Positions 40,259 to 50,848 are shown, counted from the stretch's first letter. The stretch: 64,000 nt of DNA from Chromatiaceae bacterium (GCA_019356535.1 CP037918.1:868001-932000); one strand, 5' to 3'. Numbers and translations: made by a program. Notes: generated from the letters alone by a model not told the origin.

Positions 40259-41228
40259 GCAGGCAGCGGCGCAGCGCCGTTTCCAGCGCCTCGGCCTCCA
40301 GCGGGGCCGGGTCGATCAATTGCAGGCGCGAGGCCGTCTGCTCATCCGTTTTCCCGTCACGCACCGCTGCCGCATCGGCGCCGGCCCGATTGTATTCGAG
40401 TAGCCCCTCGGTGGTGTGCAATACCCCCTTGATGCGTTCGCAGGGCAGGGCGTTCAGCCAATCGAGCAGCGCCCTGCGTTCGAAACGCCAGTCGGGGCCG
40501 ATGTGCCAGCCGAGGCGGTGGAAGCCATCGGCCTCGCCTTCGTAACGCTGCCAGCGCCGGGCGTCGGACACCGGTTCTGGCGCCGCTTCGTCGGCGAGCA
40601 GGAAGGCATGGGCCTCGGGGAAGCTGGCCGTGCGCGGGCTGGCGTCCAGGCACAGCAGCTGCGGGTCGATGCGTCCCTGTTCGGTGATCGCCAGGCGTGC
40701 CGGCGGGGGTTGCAGCTCGGCGGCAAAGTCGAGGAACGCCTGCTGTTGCTGCGTGTCGCACAGGTCGGCCTTGTTGGCGATCAGCACGTCGGCTAGGTGG
40801 ATCTGGTCGCGGAACACGGGGTGGGCCAGGTGGCGGGGCGAGTCCAGGTGCCGGGGATCGACCAGGCAGAGGGTAGCTTCCAGGTGCAGCACCTCGCGGT
40901 AGAGCGGCGAGCGCAGGCGCTCCAGGATCTGCGCCGGGTGACCCAGTCCGCTGGGCTCGATGAGGATGCGTTCGGGGCGGTGAGCGCGGATCAGGCGGTT
41001 GAGTCCGACCTCGAAGGCCGGTGCGGCGACGCAGCACAGGCAGCCGCCGGCGACTTCCTCGATGGCCACACCCGTCTCGTCGAGCAGGGCGCCGTCGATG
41101 CCGACCTCGCCGAACTCGTTGACCAGTACGGCCCAGGTCTCGTTCTCGGGGTGGTGCGCCAGCAGGTGCCGGACCAGGGTGGTCTTGCCGGTGCCGAGGA
41201 AGCCGGTGACCAGGTTGACCGCGATCAT
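40251..41228 (-). CDS. CobW/YjiA-family GTPase (G3E metallochaperone)
   Basis: A 325-residue G3E GTPase: Walker A GFLGTGKTTL near residue 9, the metal-binding GCLCC (CxCC motif) near 63, and the G4 motif NKAD. The C-terminal half is the CobW-C domain. The family delivers zinc or other metals to client enzymes at the expense of GTP. It starts at 41228, overlapping the stop of the MotB/ZorB-like gene by 4 bases, so it is the third gene of that operon. Why a metallochaperone is coupled to a motor-like pair is not evident. Confidence 0.88.
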   Translation of the reverse strand: MIAVNLVTGFLGTGKTTLVRHLLAHHPENETWAVLVNEFGEVGIDGALLDETGVAIEEVAGGCLCCVAAPAFEVGLNRLIRAHRPERILIEPSGLGHPAQILERLRSPLYREVLHLEATLCLVDPRHLDSPRHLAHPVFRDQIHLADVLIANKADLCDTQQQQAFLDFAAELQPPPARLAITEQGRIDPQLLCLDASPRTASFPEAHAFLLADEAAPEPVSDARRWQRYEGEADGFHRLGWHIGPDWRFERRALLDWLNALPCERIKGVLHTTEGLLEYNRAGADAAAVRDGKTDEQTASRLQLIDPAPLEAEALETALRRCLLS

Positions 41229-42274
41229 TTGTCGCCTGTGACGTCGGCCCGGGGGGCGTCCTTTGCCGCCTGGCCGTCGTCGCGGAAGTAGTAGTCGTAG
41301 TTGCGGTGCAGGTGGTTGGTGAACTCCCAGGCCTCGTTGTAGGACAGACCGCTGTTCTCGGGGAAGATCACCTTCACGTACAGGCCGTTGGGATACTGCT
41401 TGAGCAGGCGGCTCAGTACCAGATCCAGGTGTTTGCGGCTGATCGGCTGGAATTCGCCCTTGTTGCCCTCGTGCCAGGCGATGCGGTATTGGCCGCCTTC
41501 CTTCCAGTACCGTACCTCGACCACGTGGCGGCCGGCCGGCGAGCGCGCCGGGCGTATCAGCTTGTCGTACTTGACCTTGAGGTTGTCATAGTCGCCGGCC
41601 AGCACCAGGTACTTGCGCTCGACCTCCTGCGCCGCCTGGCGCGCGGCCTCGAGCGCGCGGCTGCGCTCGTCGAGGTCCTCTTGCAGGCGGTCGGCGCGGG
41701 TTTGGGCGTCGCGCAGGCTGGCTTGCAGGCTGTCGATGTTGGCTCTCAGGCTGTCCACGTCGCTGCGGCTGGCCTGGAGTTCGAGCTCGCGGTTCTTCAG
41801 CGATTGCTCGAGCATGGTCAGGCGTGCCTGTTGGTCCTTGAGTCGGCCCTCGAGTCGCTGCCGGTCGACGGCGAGTCGATCAGCCTTGCGCTCGAGCGCG
41901 TCGCGCGCCTCTGTCAGGCGGTTGATGGTCGCGATCTGGTCGGTGATGACCTTTTCACGGTCCACGGCCTTCTCGCGCAGGCGCAGGATCTCAAGCCGGG
42001 CCTGGCGCAGCTCGGCCTCGGTGCGGTGCAGGGCCATGGAGAGGCTGTCCTTTTCCTCGCCGGTGGCGCGCGCCAGCTCGGCGGCGATGCGTTCGGCTTC
42101 CATGGTGGCGCGCAGTTGGCGTACCAGCTCCATGTTGCGCACCAGCAGCACCACCAGGGCGATCAGGAAGATCATGACCACGGTGGTCATGATGTCGGTG
42201 AACGAGGGCCAGAAGCTCTCGTTGACCTGGCCTTCCTGGCGGTTCAGCCGCAGATCGGTGAAGCCGTCGTTCAT
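41225..42274 (-). CDS. MotB/ZorB-like membrane protein with long coiled coil
   Basis: A 349-residue protein with one N-terminal membrane helix that carries a central acidic residue (FTDIMTTVVMIFLIALVVLL, D27), as in MotB, ExbD and ZorB where this Asp carries protons. Residues ~50-235 are a continuous predicted coiled coil (repeated Leu/Arg/Glu heptads). The last ~100 residues (VVEVRYWKEGGQYRIAWHE; SGLSYNEAWEF) could be a divergent OmpA-like or unrelated globular domain. It is the second gene of an operon, overlapping its MotA-like partner by 4 bases. I do not recognise the exact family. Confidence 0.72.
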   Translation of the reverse strand: MNDGFTDLRLNRQEGQVNESFWPSFTDIMTTVVMIFLIALVVLLVRNMELVRQLRATMEAERIAAELARATGEEKDSLSMALHRTEAELRQARLEILRLREKAVDREKVITDQIATINRLTEARDALERKADRLAVDRQRLEGRLKDQQARLTMLEQSLKNRELELQASRSDVDSLRANIDSLQASLRDAQTRADRLQEDLDERSRALEAARQAAQEVERKYLVLAGDYDNLKVKYDKLIRPARSPAGRHVVEVRYWKEGGQYRIAWHEGNKGEFQPISRKHLDLVLSRLLKQYPNGLYVKVIFPENSGLSYNEAWEFTNHLHRNYDYYFRDDGQAAKDAPRADVTGDK

Positions 42275-43248
42275 TCGTCGTCACGCAGGCGGAAGCCCAG
42301 GCGCAGCATGCGCAGGATATCCGTCATGTGGTCCTCGAGATTGTCCACCTTGCCGCGATAGTGCTCCAGGGTCTCGACGATTTGCTGCTCGGTCTCCCTG
42401 AAGGCCTTCTGCGAGTTGGCCATCTCGGCGACCAGGGATTGCAGCGAGCGGATCAAACCGGTGAACTCGTAGAGCACGGTGTCGGTTTCGACCTGGAAGC
42501 GCGGCATCAGGTAATTGGTGGTGACCTGTTCGATGGCGCTCACCAGGTTGGTCTGGGCGTCGTTCAGCCGCAGGTAGAAATAGCCGAAGAACACGTAGCA
42601 GACGATGGCGGTGATGGTGGTGGACAGCGCGGTGGACATGCCATGGATCACCATGCCCATGCCCGAGGCCGAGACGGCGTTCTCGAGTACGTCGGAGGCG
42701 CCGATCAGCGCGATCGACAGCGACACGATGGTGCCGAATACCCCGGTGAGGATGAGGATGTTGTTGACAAACTTCGCCAGGCTGCTGCGCGTGCTCTCGG
42801 TAGCCACCAGGGTGGAGGCCAGTGCGTTCTGGTTGATCGGGGTATGGGTCTCGTGCAGCTTGAGCAGGGTGCGGTAGCGTTGCGCGATCAGGCTGCGCTT
42901 CGGCACGCCGCGTAGCGCATCGTCGGGGCGCTTGTGCAGGTTGCGCACGAAGCGCGTCAGGGCGGCTTCTTCTCGCGCATAGCCCATCAGGCTGATAGCC
43001 ATGCGCAACATGCCGATCAGAAACAGGACCACGATGGCGCCATTGATCACCCAGCCCAGTTCGGTGAGCTGATCCTTGAAGTAGATGGTGTTGATCAGGC
43101 TCCACTTCCAGTAGAGCAGGCCGGTGGCTACGACGATCAGCACGAACATGCGCAACAGGGTGTTGCGGCTGTAGTGGCGATGGAAGTTGATGTTGTCCAA
43201 GTCCTTGGTCCTCGTGCGCGGGCCATTGGAGACCGGCGATTCTAGCAT
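42271..43248 (-). CDS. MotA/TolQ/ExbB-like proton channel protein
   Basis: A 325-residue protein with four predicted membrane helices: ~32-52, ~66-88, ~160-183 (NNILILTGVFGTIVSLSIAL) and ~207-228 (STTITAIVCYVFFGYFY). The last two, with GTIVSL and a polar Thr/Ser-rich face, match the MotA/TolQ/ExbB channel core. The C-terminal ~90 residues are helical. With the next gene it should form an ion-driven motor of the 5:2 type. It heads a three-gene operon transcribed from the shared gap at 43249-43376. Confidence 0.78.
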   Translation of the reverse strand: MLESPVSNGPRTRTKDLDNINFHRHYSRNTLLRMFVLIVVATGLLYWKWSLINTIYFKDQLTELGWVINGAIVVLFLIGMLRMAISLMGYAREEAALTRFVRNLHKRPDDALRGVPKRSLIAQRYRTLLKLHETHTPINQNALASTLVATESTRSSLAKFVNNILILTGVFGTIVSLSIALIGASDVLENAVSASGMGMVIHGMSTALSTTITAIVCYVFFGYFYLRLNDAQTNLVSAIEQVTTNYLMPRFQVETDTVLYEFTGLIRSLQSLVAEMANSQKAFRETEQQIVETLEHYRGKVDNLEDHMTDILRMLRLGFRLRDDE

Positions 43249-43376
43249 TGCCCCGTTGGGGCTTCCGGGAATAGTAATATATCGCGCAACATCTTTTGTT
43301 AACCTTCACGGCCTGCAGGAGCGGCGTGCCCGCCGCGAATATTCGGTATCTTGCCAGCGACAGATCCAGGAGCCCC

Positions 43377-44180
43377 ATGCCTCGCAATCTCCATGCTGCA
43401 GCACATGAGTGCCTGCTCACCGCGGACATCGACAGCAAGCTGAAACAGGCACGCGCCCTGGATGCCGAGTGGCGCGCCGGGCGCTTGCATTGTGCACCGG
43501 TAGCACTGCCCGATGTGAGCGAGCCGGGGCGCCCCTCTCGGCCCGAGCTGGTGCCGCCCTCGCAGGTGCCGCAGCGGCGCATCGGCACGCCGGAGGGCCA
43601 CGCGGCCTTGATCCACGCGGTGGCGCACATCGAGTTCAACGCCATCAATCTGGCCTGCGATGCGGCCTGGCGCTTCCAGGGGCTGCCGGAAGCCTACTAT
43701 GCCGACTGGTTGCGGGTGGCCGCCGAAGAGGCGCATCACTTCACCCTGCTGCGCGACCGCCTGCGCGCGCTGGGCTACGATTACGGCGACTTTGCCGCAC
43801 ACGATGGCCTCTGGGAGCTGGCGCGCAAGACCGCCGACGATCCGCTGCGGCGCATGGCCCTGGTGCCGCGGGTGATGGAGGCGCGCGGGCTGGACGTGAC
43901 CCCTGGCATGATGAAACGCTTTGCGCGCATCGGCGATCAGGAGACCGTCGCGATACTCGAGGTCATCCTGCGCGACGAGGTCGGCCACGTGGAAGCGGGT
44001 ACGCGCTGGTTCCGGCACCTGTGCCGTGAGCGCGGGCTGGACCCCGAGAAACACTATTTCGAATTGCTCGAGGCCGCCTTCGGCGAGCGCATGCGCTGTC
44101 CCCTGCACAAGGCAGCGCGGCGCCAGGCGGGCTTCAGCGAGACCGAGCTGCAACGTCTGGAGGCAATGTGCAAAGACTGA
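43377..44180 (+). CDS. ferritin-like DUF455 family protein
   Basis: A 267-residue helical protein matching DUF455. The ferritin-like acidic/His motifs are AHIEFNAINLACDAAWRF, AAEEAHHFTLLRDRL and LRDEVGHVEAGTRWF, which could build a di-metal site. Function is unknown; family members lie near fatty-acid or tRNA-modification genes in other bacteria. The frame is open upstream, but ATG 43377 follows CCAGGAGCCCC. Its end overlaps the next gene by 13 bases. Confidence 0.82.
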   Translation: MPRNLHAAAHECLLTADIDSKLKQARALDAEWRAGRLHCAPVALPDVSEPGRPSRPELVPPSQVPQRRIGTPEGHAALIHAVAHIEFNAINLACDAAWRFQGLPEAYYADWLRVAAEEAHHFTLLRDRLRALGYDYGDFAAHDGLWELARKTADDPLRRMALVPRVMEARGLDVTPGMMKRFARIGDQETVAILEVILRDEVGHVEAGTRWFRHLCRERGLDPEKHYFELLEAAFGERMRCPLHKAARRQAGFSETELQRLEAMCKD

Positions 44181-44860
44181 TTCCCTGGCTGTTGTTGCTG
44201 GCCGTGACCCCGGCGTTCGCCGAGTCGGCTGCCTTGCTGGTGTACAAGGTGTGGGAGCAGGGCAGCGATCCCTACATCAGTCGTATCCTGGTCACCCCGA
44301 CCCATGTGCGTCTGGACGAGGGGCAGGATACGGGTGACTACACCCTGCTCGATCGCACCGCGGGCGTGGTCTACAACGTGTCGGCCGAGGACCACAGCGT
44401 GCTGGTGATGGCGCCTGGCGAGGTGTCCCCGCCGGCGCAGCCCGCGCTGATGCTCGATGCCACCGATGAGCCCGACACACAGGCCCCGAAGGTGGCCGGG
44501 CGTACCCCGCACCGGGTGGAACTGCTGGCCAATGGCGAGCGTTGCACGACGCTTACCGTGCTGCCGGGCACCATGGAGGCCGCGTTGGCGGGGTTGCGCG
44601 ACTTGCGCCGGGTGCTGGCGCGGGTGCAGGCCCGCTCGCTGGCGGCCATGCCGCAGGACTTGCAGACCGCCTGCGAGCTGGCCAGCACGGTGTACGCGCC
44701 GACCCGTTCGCTCGATCACGGCCTACCGCTGAGCGAGCAGAGTCCGGGACGGGTGCAGGTGCTGCTCGACTACATGCCGGATTTCGAGGTCGATGGCGGC
44801 CTGTTCGGTGTCCCGTCCGGCTATCAGCGGATCGAGATGTCCGAGTTGTCTGCGGGCTAG
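44168..44860 (+). CDS. exported protein of unknown function
   Basis: A 230-residue protein with a signal peptide (MQRLIPWLLLLAVTPAFA). No known domain is recognised. Segments such as HVRLDEGQDTGDYTLLDRTA and VVYNVSAEDHSVLVM suggest a beta-rich fold like that of periplasmic DUF4412-type proteins that report a redox or metal state. The start overlaps the DUF455 gene by 13 bases, so the two are probably coexpressed. Confidence 0.6.
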   Translation: MQRLIPWLLLLAVTPAFAESAALLVYKVWEQGSDPYISRILVTPTHVRLDEGQDTGDYTLLDRTAGVVYNVSAEDHSVLVMAPGEVSPPAQPALMLDATDEPDTQAPKVAGRTPHRVELLANGERCTTLTVLPGTMEAALAGLRDLRRVLARVQARSLAAMPQDLQTACELASTVYAPTRSLDHGLPLSEQSPGRVQVLLDYMPDFEVDGGLFGVPSGYQRIEMSELSAG

Positions 44861-44917
44861 CCCGGATATTTCACGCATACGGAATGGGGCCGGGCCGGGG
44901 CTGATTTTCCACCCTGT

Positions 44918-45078
44918 AAGGAACCTCTGAATCAGTTCACATGCTCCTCCCCCATGCAATGGGGGAGGCTGGGAGGGGGCTTTGTGAACAAGGCGTTATG
45001 CCCCCTCCCGGCCTCCCCCGCAAGCGGGGGAGGAGTTGAATGGGAGGCGTCTGCAAGCGGGGGAGGAGTTGAACGGGT
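44918..45078. repeat. GC-rich double-hairpin repeat, copy 3 (longest)
   Basis: It begins with AAGGAACCTCTGAA, the near-exact inverse of the right end of copies 2 and 4 (TTCGGAGGTTCCTT). It holds a CTCCCCCATGCAATGGGGGAG hairpin, a linker with GAACAAGG and GTTATGCC, then CCTCCCCCGCAAGCGGGGGA and a second partial copy of that hairpin. The right terminal repeat is lost. Confidence 0.75.
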
Positions 45079-45090
45079 GGCATCGCCGGT

Positions 45091-46529
45091 TCAGTCGGCG
45101 ATCTTCTCGCCCATGAGCACCCGGCGGCCGACCAGGCCGTTCACCGGGTCCACCGCATGCTGGGTGTTGAGCACGATCACGGTCGAGCCCATGTTGAAGC
45201 GGGCGATCTCCTCGCCTCGGGAAAAGCGCGGGGCCTCGTCGCCCTCGTAGGTCCAGCGCGCAATGCCGCCGTCGGGCGAGCGCACCTCGCCGTGCCAGAC
45301 CGTCTCCATGCTGCCGACGAAGATGGCGCCGACCAGTATCAGCGCCATGGGACCACGGTCGGTGTCGAACAGCAGGATCAGCCGCTCGTTGCGCGCGAAC
45401 AGGCCAGGCACGAGCTGGGTCGTGGTTTCGCTGACGCTGAACAGGTCGCCGGGCACGAACACCATCTCGCGCAGGGTGCCGTCCAGCGGCATGTGGATGC
45501 GGTGGTAGTCGCGTGGTGCCAGGTAGATGGTGGCGAAGGTGCCGGACTCGAACTGCGAGGCCATGAAGCCATCGCCGGCGAGCAGGGCATAGAGGCTGTA
45601 TTCGTGTCCCTTGGCCTGGATCAGGCGATCGTGGAGGATGCGCCCGGCCTGGCTCACCTTGCCGTCTACCGGGCTGGCCATGCCTTCCTCGGTGACCGGC
45701 CGTGCGCCGGGCTTGAGCGCGCGGGTGAAGAAGGCGTTGAAGCTGGGGTAGGCGTAGGGGTCCTCGACCAGCGCCTCGTGCATGTTCACCTCGTAGTGGG
45801 TGATCACGTAGCGGATCAGCAGGTCTTTCAGCCAGCCGATCTCGCTGCGAGCCAGGTGGTACATGCCGCGTGAGAGCAGGTGTTGCGGCAGGATGCGCAG
45901 CAGCGCGGTGTTGAGGCGGTCGCCCCAGTCCGGGGTGGTGTCGTCGATAGTCATGTCGTCGAGGTGGTAATACAGCAGGCGCAGACTTTCGGCCATTCGC
46001 GCCGGCTTGTCCAGCGGCAGCCAGGCGTACAGCCGCCGATCCGGGCCGAGCAGGGCGGCAGTGGCCTGTGCGCCGCGGCAGGAGCCGGCGGTGTCGGTAG
46101 GCAGGCGCAGCGCCTCGGCAAGGGTGGCGCGGCGACTGGGGGGCAATACCTGTACGGCGGCCCAGTCGAGATGCCGCCACAGGCTGTCGGGCGCGCTCTG
46201 CCAGGCAGCGAGCAGCACCAGGCGCAGTGCCCCTTGGAGCTTCGGGGTGTCGGCCAGGCGGTTCCAGGTCTCGATGTGAGCGCGCAGCAGGTCCTCGCAG
46301 GCCGGGCCGGGCTCGCCGACCAGCAGCAGGGTCCAGTGCCCGGCGGTGGCGCGCTCGAGCCCTTGGCCGAGCTGCCCCGGTGAGAGTGCGAGCGGTTGCG
46401 CGGGTAGCCGCAGGCCGGCCTCCTCCAGCTGGTGGCGCTGCCACTGCTTGCCCAGCCAGTAGCCGAGCAACAGCACCGCCCCCGCCAGCAGGACCAGCGG
46501 CAGGCGGCTTGGCCTGGCGCCTGGCCGCC

Positions 46530-46533
<4 letters not shown>
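45091..46533 (-). CDS. psd: phosphatidylserine decarboxylase with membrane-anchored N-terminal extension
   Basis: The C-terminal ~285 residues are a complete PSD domain, which makes phosphatidylethanolamine. It shows YPSFNAFFTR, the histidine-rich segment APRDYHRIHMP, VGSMETVW and the autocleavage site MGST (G449-S450) that generates the pyruvoyl group. The frame continues without a stop for 193 more residues upstream: a membrane helix (~11-28) and a ~150-residue domain that vaguely resembles thioredoxin/SCO-like proteins (HWTLLLVGEPGPACEDLLRA). The start is probably TTG 46533, overlapping the aminotransferase stop. If the extension is not translated in frame, PSD would start at ATG 45954, but no good ribosome site precedes it. 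Confidence 0.8.
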
Positions 46534-47720
<1,187 letters not shown>

Positions 47721-47817
47721 GCTGGAAACCTGACTGAAAATGTCGTGAACCGCGTAGTATAGGGAGGGCCCGATCCGGGCGGCAACCGAGAAAACCGCGC
47801 AAAAGATGCGGCAGGTG

Positions 47818-48378
47818 TCAGTCGCCTGTTGGCATCTGCAACAGCATCTCTACCTTGCGTCGGTTCCACAGGCCGCCACCGGGCGCGGGGCGGCGCATGT
47901 CGTTCCAGATATCGGCGGTCTGCTCTGGCAGGATCTTGTTGGTCGTGTATTCCCGGGCCTCCTTGCGCAGGGCATCCAGGTAAGGTCCCTCGCCGGCCAG
48001 CGCGACCAGACCCGCCAGGTCGATGTCCTGATCGTATTGTTTGCGAAGGATCTCGAGCACTGTTTCGGGCGGATGGCGGTGCAGCAGTTCGGTGGCGATG
48101 GCCTCCAGTTCGGGGGCGGTCTGCCGCCGGGGCATGCGCAAGGCGATGGTCTTCAGGCGCTGGCGGACCAGTGGCACGACCTCTCGGGTGACCGGAGTGC
48201 TCAACTCAGGAAAGCGCTGGTTGAAACGGTCGATGATTTCGGTGACCGCGGTGGCGGTCTCGAGCTTTTGCCAGGCCTCGTGCGCGGGCACCCAGTGCTC
48301 GCCGATTCGGATCAGCGGTTCTTCGGTCTGGGGTTCTTCGGTCAGTGCTGGGGAAGGGGTGTCGAGCGCCATGGGCAT
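47818..48378 (-). CDS. conserved hypothetical protein
   Basis: A 186-residue soluble, charged, largely helical protein (WQKLETATAVTEIIDRFNQR; LEAIATELLHRHPPETVLEI). I recognise no family. The frame is open to 48534 through a repeat, but ATG 48378, with AGGAGGACTGG directly before it, is a clear start. It is a single gene between a convergent-side gap and repeat copy 4; the downstream aminotransferase is about 100 bases away in the same direction. Confidence 0.6.
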   Translation of the reverse strand: MPMALDTPSPALTEEPQTEEPLIRIGEHWVPAHEAWQKLETATAVTEIIDRFNQRFPELSTPVTREVVPLVRQRLKTIALRMPRRQTAPELEAIATELLHRHPPETVLEILRKQYDQDIDLAGLVALAGEGPYLDALRKEAREYTTNKILPEQTADIWNDMRRPAPGGGLWNRRKVEMLLQMPTGD

Positions 48379-48429
48379 CCAGTCCTCCTGATTGTTGGGG
48401 GCTGTGGCGGCAGCCAGTCGCGGGACTTT

Positions 48430-48564
48430 AGGAAATCTGCGAAAAAGTACACATTCTCCTCCCCCACGGAATGGGGGAGGTTGGGAGGGGGCTTTCGAAC
48501 AAGGACTTATGCCCCCTCCTGACCTCCCCCGCAAGCGGGGGAGGAACGTGTTCGGAGGTTCCTT
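48430..48564. repeat. GC-rich double-hairpin repeat, copy 4 (most complete)
   Basis: 135 bases from AGGAAATCTGCGAA to TTCGGAGGTTCCTT, imperfect terminal inverted repeats. Inside are the CTCCCCCACGGAATGGGGGA hairpin, a GAACAAGGACTTATGCC linker and the CCTCCCCCGCAAGCGGGGGA hairpin. It lies just downstream of the histidine kinase operon. Confidence 0.8.
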
Positions 48565-48573
48565 GGGGTGGCC

Positions 48574-49893
48574 TCAGGGAAAGGTCAGCACGAAGCCCGC
48601 GCCACCCAGCGCCGAGCGACCGATGCGGATGCTGGCGCCGTATTGCTGGAGGATTTCGCGTACCACGGCCAGGCCGATGCCTTCGCCGGGATGGCGCTCG
48701 TCGCCGCGTACCCCGCGGGCAAGCAGGGCCTCGCCCATGCCGGGCGGCAGGCCGGGGCCGTCGTCGGCGATCTCCAGGCTCAGGGGGCGGCCTTCCAGGC
48801 GGCAGACCCGAACCTGTTTTCGGGCATGGCGGAAGGCGTTCTCCAAAAGGTTGCCGAACAGCTCCATCAGGTCGCCTTCGTCCATGCGCAGGTGGACCGA
48901 GTCGTCCAGGTCGATGCTCAGTCGGATATCGCGATCGGCGTGCAGCTTGGCCAGGCCGCGGCCCAGGCGTTCGAGCAGCGGTCGCAGGGCGACCGGGGCG
49001 GATAGCGCGGTGCTCCCGGCCACGGCGGCCCGCTGCCGCTGGTAGCTGACGATCTCGTCGATGCGCTGTACCTGTTCTTCGACCAGTGCCGAGAGTTCGG
49101 GGCAGCGCTCCGGGTCGGTAGCGCCGCGCAGCACCGTCAGCGGGGTTTTCAGGCTGTGGGCCAGGTCGGCCAGGCTGTGGCGTACCCGTTCCTGGCGCGT
49201 CTGCGCCTGGGTGAGCAGGGCGTCGAGGTTGTCGGTCAGCGGGCGCAGCTCCAACGGTACCTCGTCGGGCAAGCGCGAGGCCCGGCCCTGTTCGATTTGC
49301 TTGATCGCCCCGGCGAGCCGGTACAGGGGACGCAGGCCCCAGCGCACGGCGGCGAGTTGCACGCCAAGCAGGATCAGGCTGAGCAGGGCGAGCCAGCCCC
49401 AGAGGGTGGTGCGGAAGTCGGCCTGCTGGCGTTCCAGGTCGCGGGTATCGGCGGCGATGGTGAAGGTGTAGGGGATGGGGGCACCCGTGAAGTCCTCCCA
49501 GGCCACGGTTTGCTCGAGCACCAGCAGGTGACCCAGGTGGCGGATCCGTCTTTGCCCAACCGCCGGTGGCGGCGATGTCGGTAGGTCACGTCCGAGCAGC
49601 GAGGGCGACTGCCAGCGGTAGGCGCCGTTCTCGCCGACGACCCGGGCGTAGCGTCCCGAGTCGGGGCGGTTGAAGACGGGGTCGGGCAGTGCCTGCGGCA
49701 GGCGCGGGCGGCCGCGTGCGTCCTCCCGGGCGGTCGCCAGCAGGGTATAGACGTGGGCCTGGAGCTGCTCGATCAGCACGGTTTTGCTGGCATGCCGAAA
49801 GGCGGAGTCCAGCGACCAGCCCGCCAGGCCGGCAAAGGCCGCGACCAGGGTGGTGCTGACCAGCAGCAGGCGGCGGGTGATCGAGGATTGCAT
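48574..49893 (-). CDS. PhoQ-like sensor histidine kinase
   Basis: A 439-residue inner-membrane sensor kinase. Two membrane helices (~7-28 and ~163-183) flank a periplasmic domain of ~135 residues, then HAMP and the kinase core with H246 in LAHSLKTPLTVL, N-box NLLENAFRHA and G-box DDGPGLPPG. The best family match is PhoQ/QseC-type. It starts 3 bases after the response regulator stop and is last in a four-gene operon with a PepSY protein and a glycine-zipper lipoprotein. The signal is unknown. Confidence 0.88.
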   Translation of the reverse strand: MQSSITRRLLLVSTTLVAAFAGLAGWSLDSAFRHASKTVLIEQLQAHVYTLLATAREDARGRPRLPQALPDPVFNRPDSGRYARVVGENGAYRWQSPSLLGRDLPTSPPPAVGQRRIRHLGHLLVLEQTVAWEDFTGAPIPYTFTIAADTRDLERQQADFRTTLWGWLALLSLILLGVQLAAVRWGLRPLYRLAGAIKQIEQGRASRLPDEVPLELRPLTDNLDALLTQAQTRQERVRHSLADLAHSLKTPLTVLRGATDPERCPELSALVEEQVQRIDEIVSYQRQRAAVAGSTALSAPVALRPLLERLGRGLAKLHADRDIRLSIDLDDSVHLRMDEGDLMELFGNLLENAFRHARKQVRVCRLEGRPLSLEIADDGPGLPPGMGEALLARGVRGDERHPGEGIGLAVVREILQQYGASIRIGRSALGGAGFVLTFP

Positions 49894-49896
49894 GGC

Positions 49897-50568
49897 CTAT
49901 TCGGTGCGGAAGCGATAGCCGCGGCCGCGCAGGGTCTCGATGGGCTTGTGCCGGCCGTCGGGGTCGAGTTTGCGCCGCAGGCGCCCGATGAACACTTCCA
50001 GCACGTTGCTGTCGCGGTCGAAGTCCTGGTCGTAGAGGTGTTCGGTCAGTTCGGTCTTGGAGATCACCTTGCCGGCGTGCAGCATCAGGTATTCGAGCAC
50101 GCGGTATTCGTGGCCGGTGAGTTCCACCGCCTGACCCTCGACCTCCACGGTCTGCCGCGCGGTATCGAGGCGGATGCCGCAGCCGCTGATGACCGGGCTG
50201 GCATGTCCGGCCGCGCGACGCAGCAGGGCCTTGATGCGGGCCACCAGTTCCTCGACATGGAAAGGCTTGGTGAGATAGTCGTCCGCGCCGGCCTCCAGCC
50301 CCTCGACCTTGTCCTGCCAGCTGTCGCGCGCCGTGAGGATGAGGATGGGGAAGTGGCGTTCGAGTTCACGCAAGCGGCGGATCAGCTCGATGCCCGAGAG
50401 CCTGGGCAGGCCGAGGTCGATGATGGCCAGGTCCACGGGATATTCGCGCCCCAGGAACAGTCCCTCCTCGCCGTCGGCTGCGGCATCGACCGGAAAGCCC
50501 CGTTGCGCCAGTTCGCGGGCGAGCTGTTCGCGCAGCGGGGCCTCGTCTTCGACCAGCAGGATGCGCAT
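49897..50568 (-). CDS. OmpR/PhoP-family response regulator
   Basis: A 223-residue regulator. The receiver domain has the acidic pocket VEDEA, phospho-acceptor D51 (IIDLGLPRLSG) and K101 (LTKPFH). The C-terminal winged helix has ELTGHEYRVLEYLM and SNVLEVFIGRLRRKLD, typical of OmpR-type DNA binding. The frame is open upstream, but ATG 50568 is the standard start of the receiver. It sits 1 base after the PepSY gene and 3 bases before the kinase. The PhoP/QseB group is the nearest resemblance. Confidence 0.92.
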   Translation of the reverse strand: MRILLVEDEAPLREQLARELAQRGFPVDAAADGEEGLFLGREYPVDLAIIDLGLPRLSGIELIRRLRELERHFPILILTARDSWQDKVEGLEAGADDYLTKPFHVEELVARIKALLRRAAGHASPVISGCGIRLDTARQTVEVEGQAVELTGHEYRVLEYLMLHAGKVISKTELTEHLYDQDFDRDSNVLEVFIGRLRRKLDPDGRHKPIETLRGRGYRFRTE

Positions 50569-50569
50569 C

Positions 50570-50833
50570 TCAGTGCCGGGGGGTTCTGTGCCGCCGGCGT
50601 TGCTCCTCGCCGGCGCGTACCCGGTAGCGCTTGACCCGGCCCTCGGGGGTGAGGATGCGGATGTTGTAGGTCTCGCGGCCGTGCGCGTCGAGCAGGGTCT
50701 CGGCGGAGATGACCCGGCCTTGGTAGCGTTCGCGGGCCTCGGAGACGGCCTCGTCGAGCGAGCTCCGCTGCAGCCAGCCCGCGTGAGCGGTGGTCGTCGC
50801 AAGCAACAGGGCTGCACAGGCGATGGAGCGCAT
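50570..50833 (-). CDS. small exported PepSY-like protein
   Basis: An 87-residue protein with signal peptide MRSIACAALLLATTTAHA and a single PepSY-type module (SLDEAVSEARERYQGRVISA then LTPEGRVKRYRVRAGEEQ). Small PepSY proteins are common next to PhoPQ-like systems and may modulate the sensor, but this is not shown. The C-terminal tail is strongly basic. It is the second gene of the two-component operon. Confidence 0.75.
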   Translation of the reverse strand: MRSIACAALLLATTTAHAGWLQRSSLDEAVSEARERYQGRVISAETLLDAHGRETYNIRILTPEGRVKRYRVRAGEEQRRRHRTPRH

Positions 50834-50848
50834 CGGGTTCTCTCTTGC

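Noticed and set aside
40251-43248. A full Zorya defence system
   Set aside because: Only A- and B-like genes are present; no ZorC/ZorD helicase-nuclease or ZorE is nearby, so the name is used only as a resemblance.
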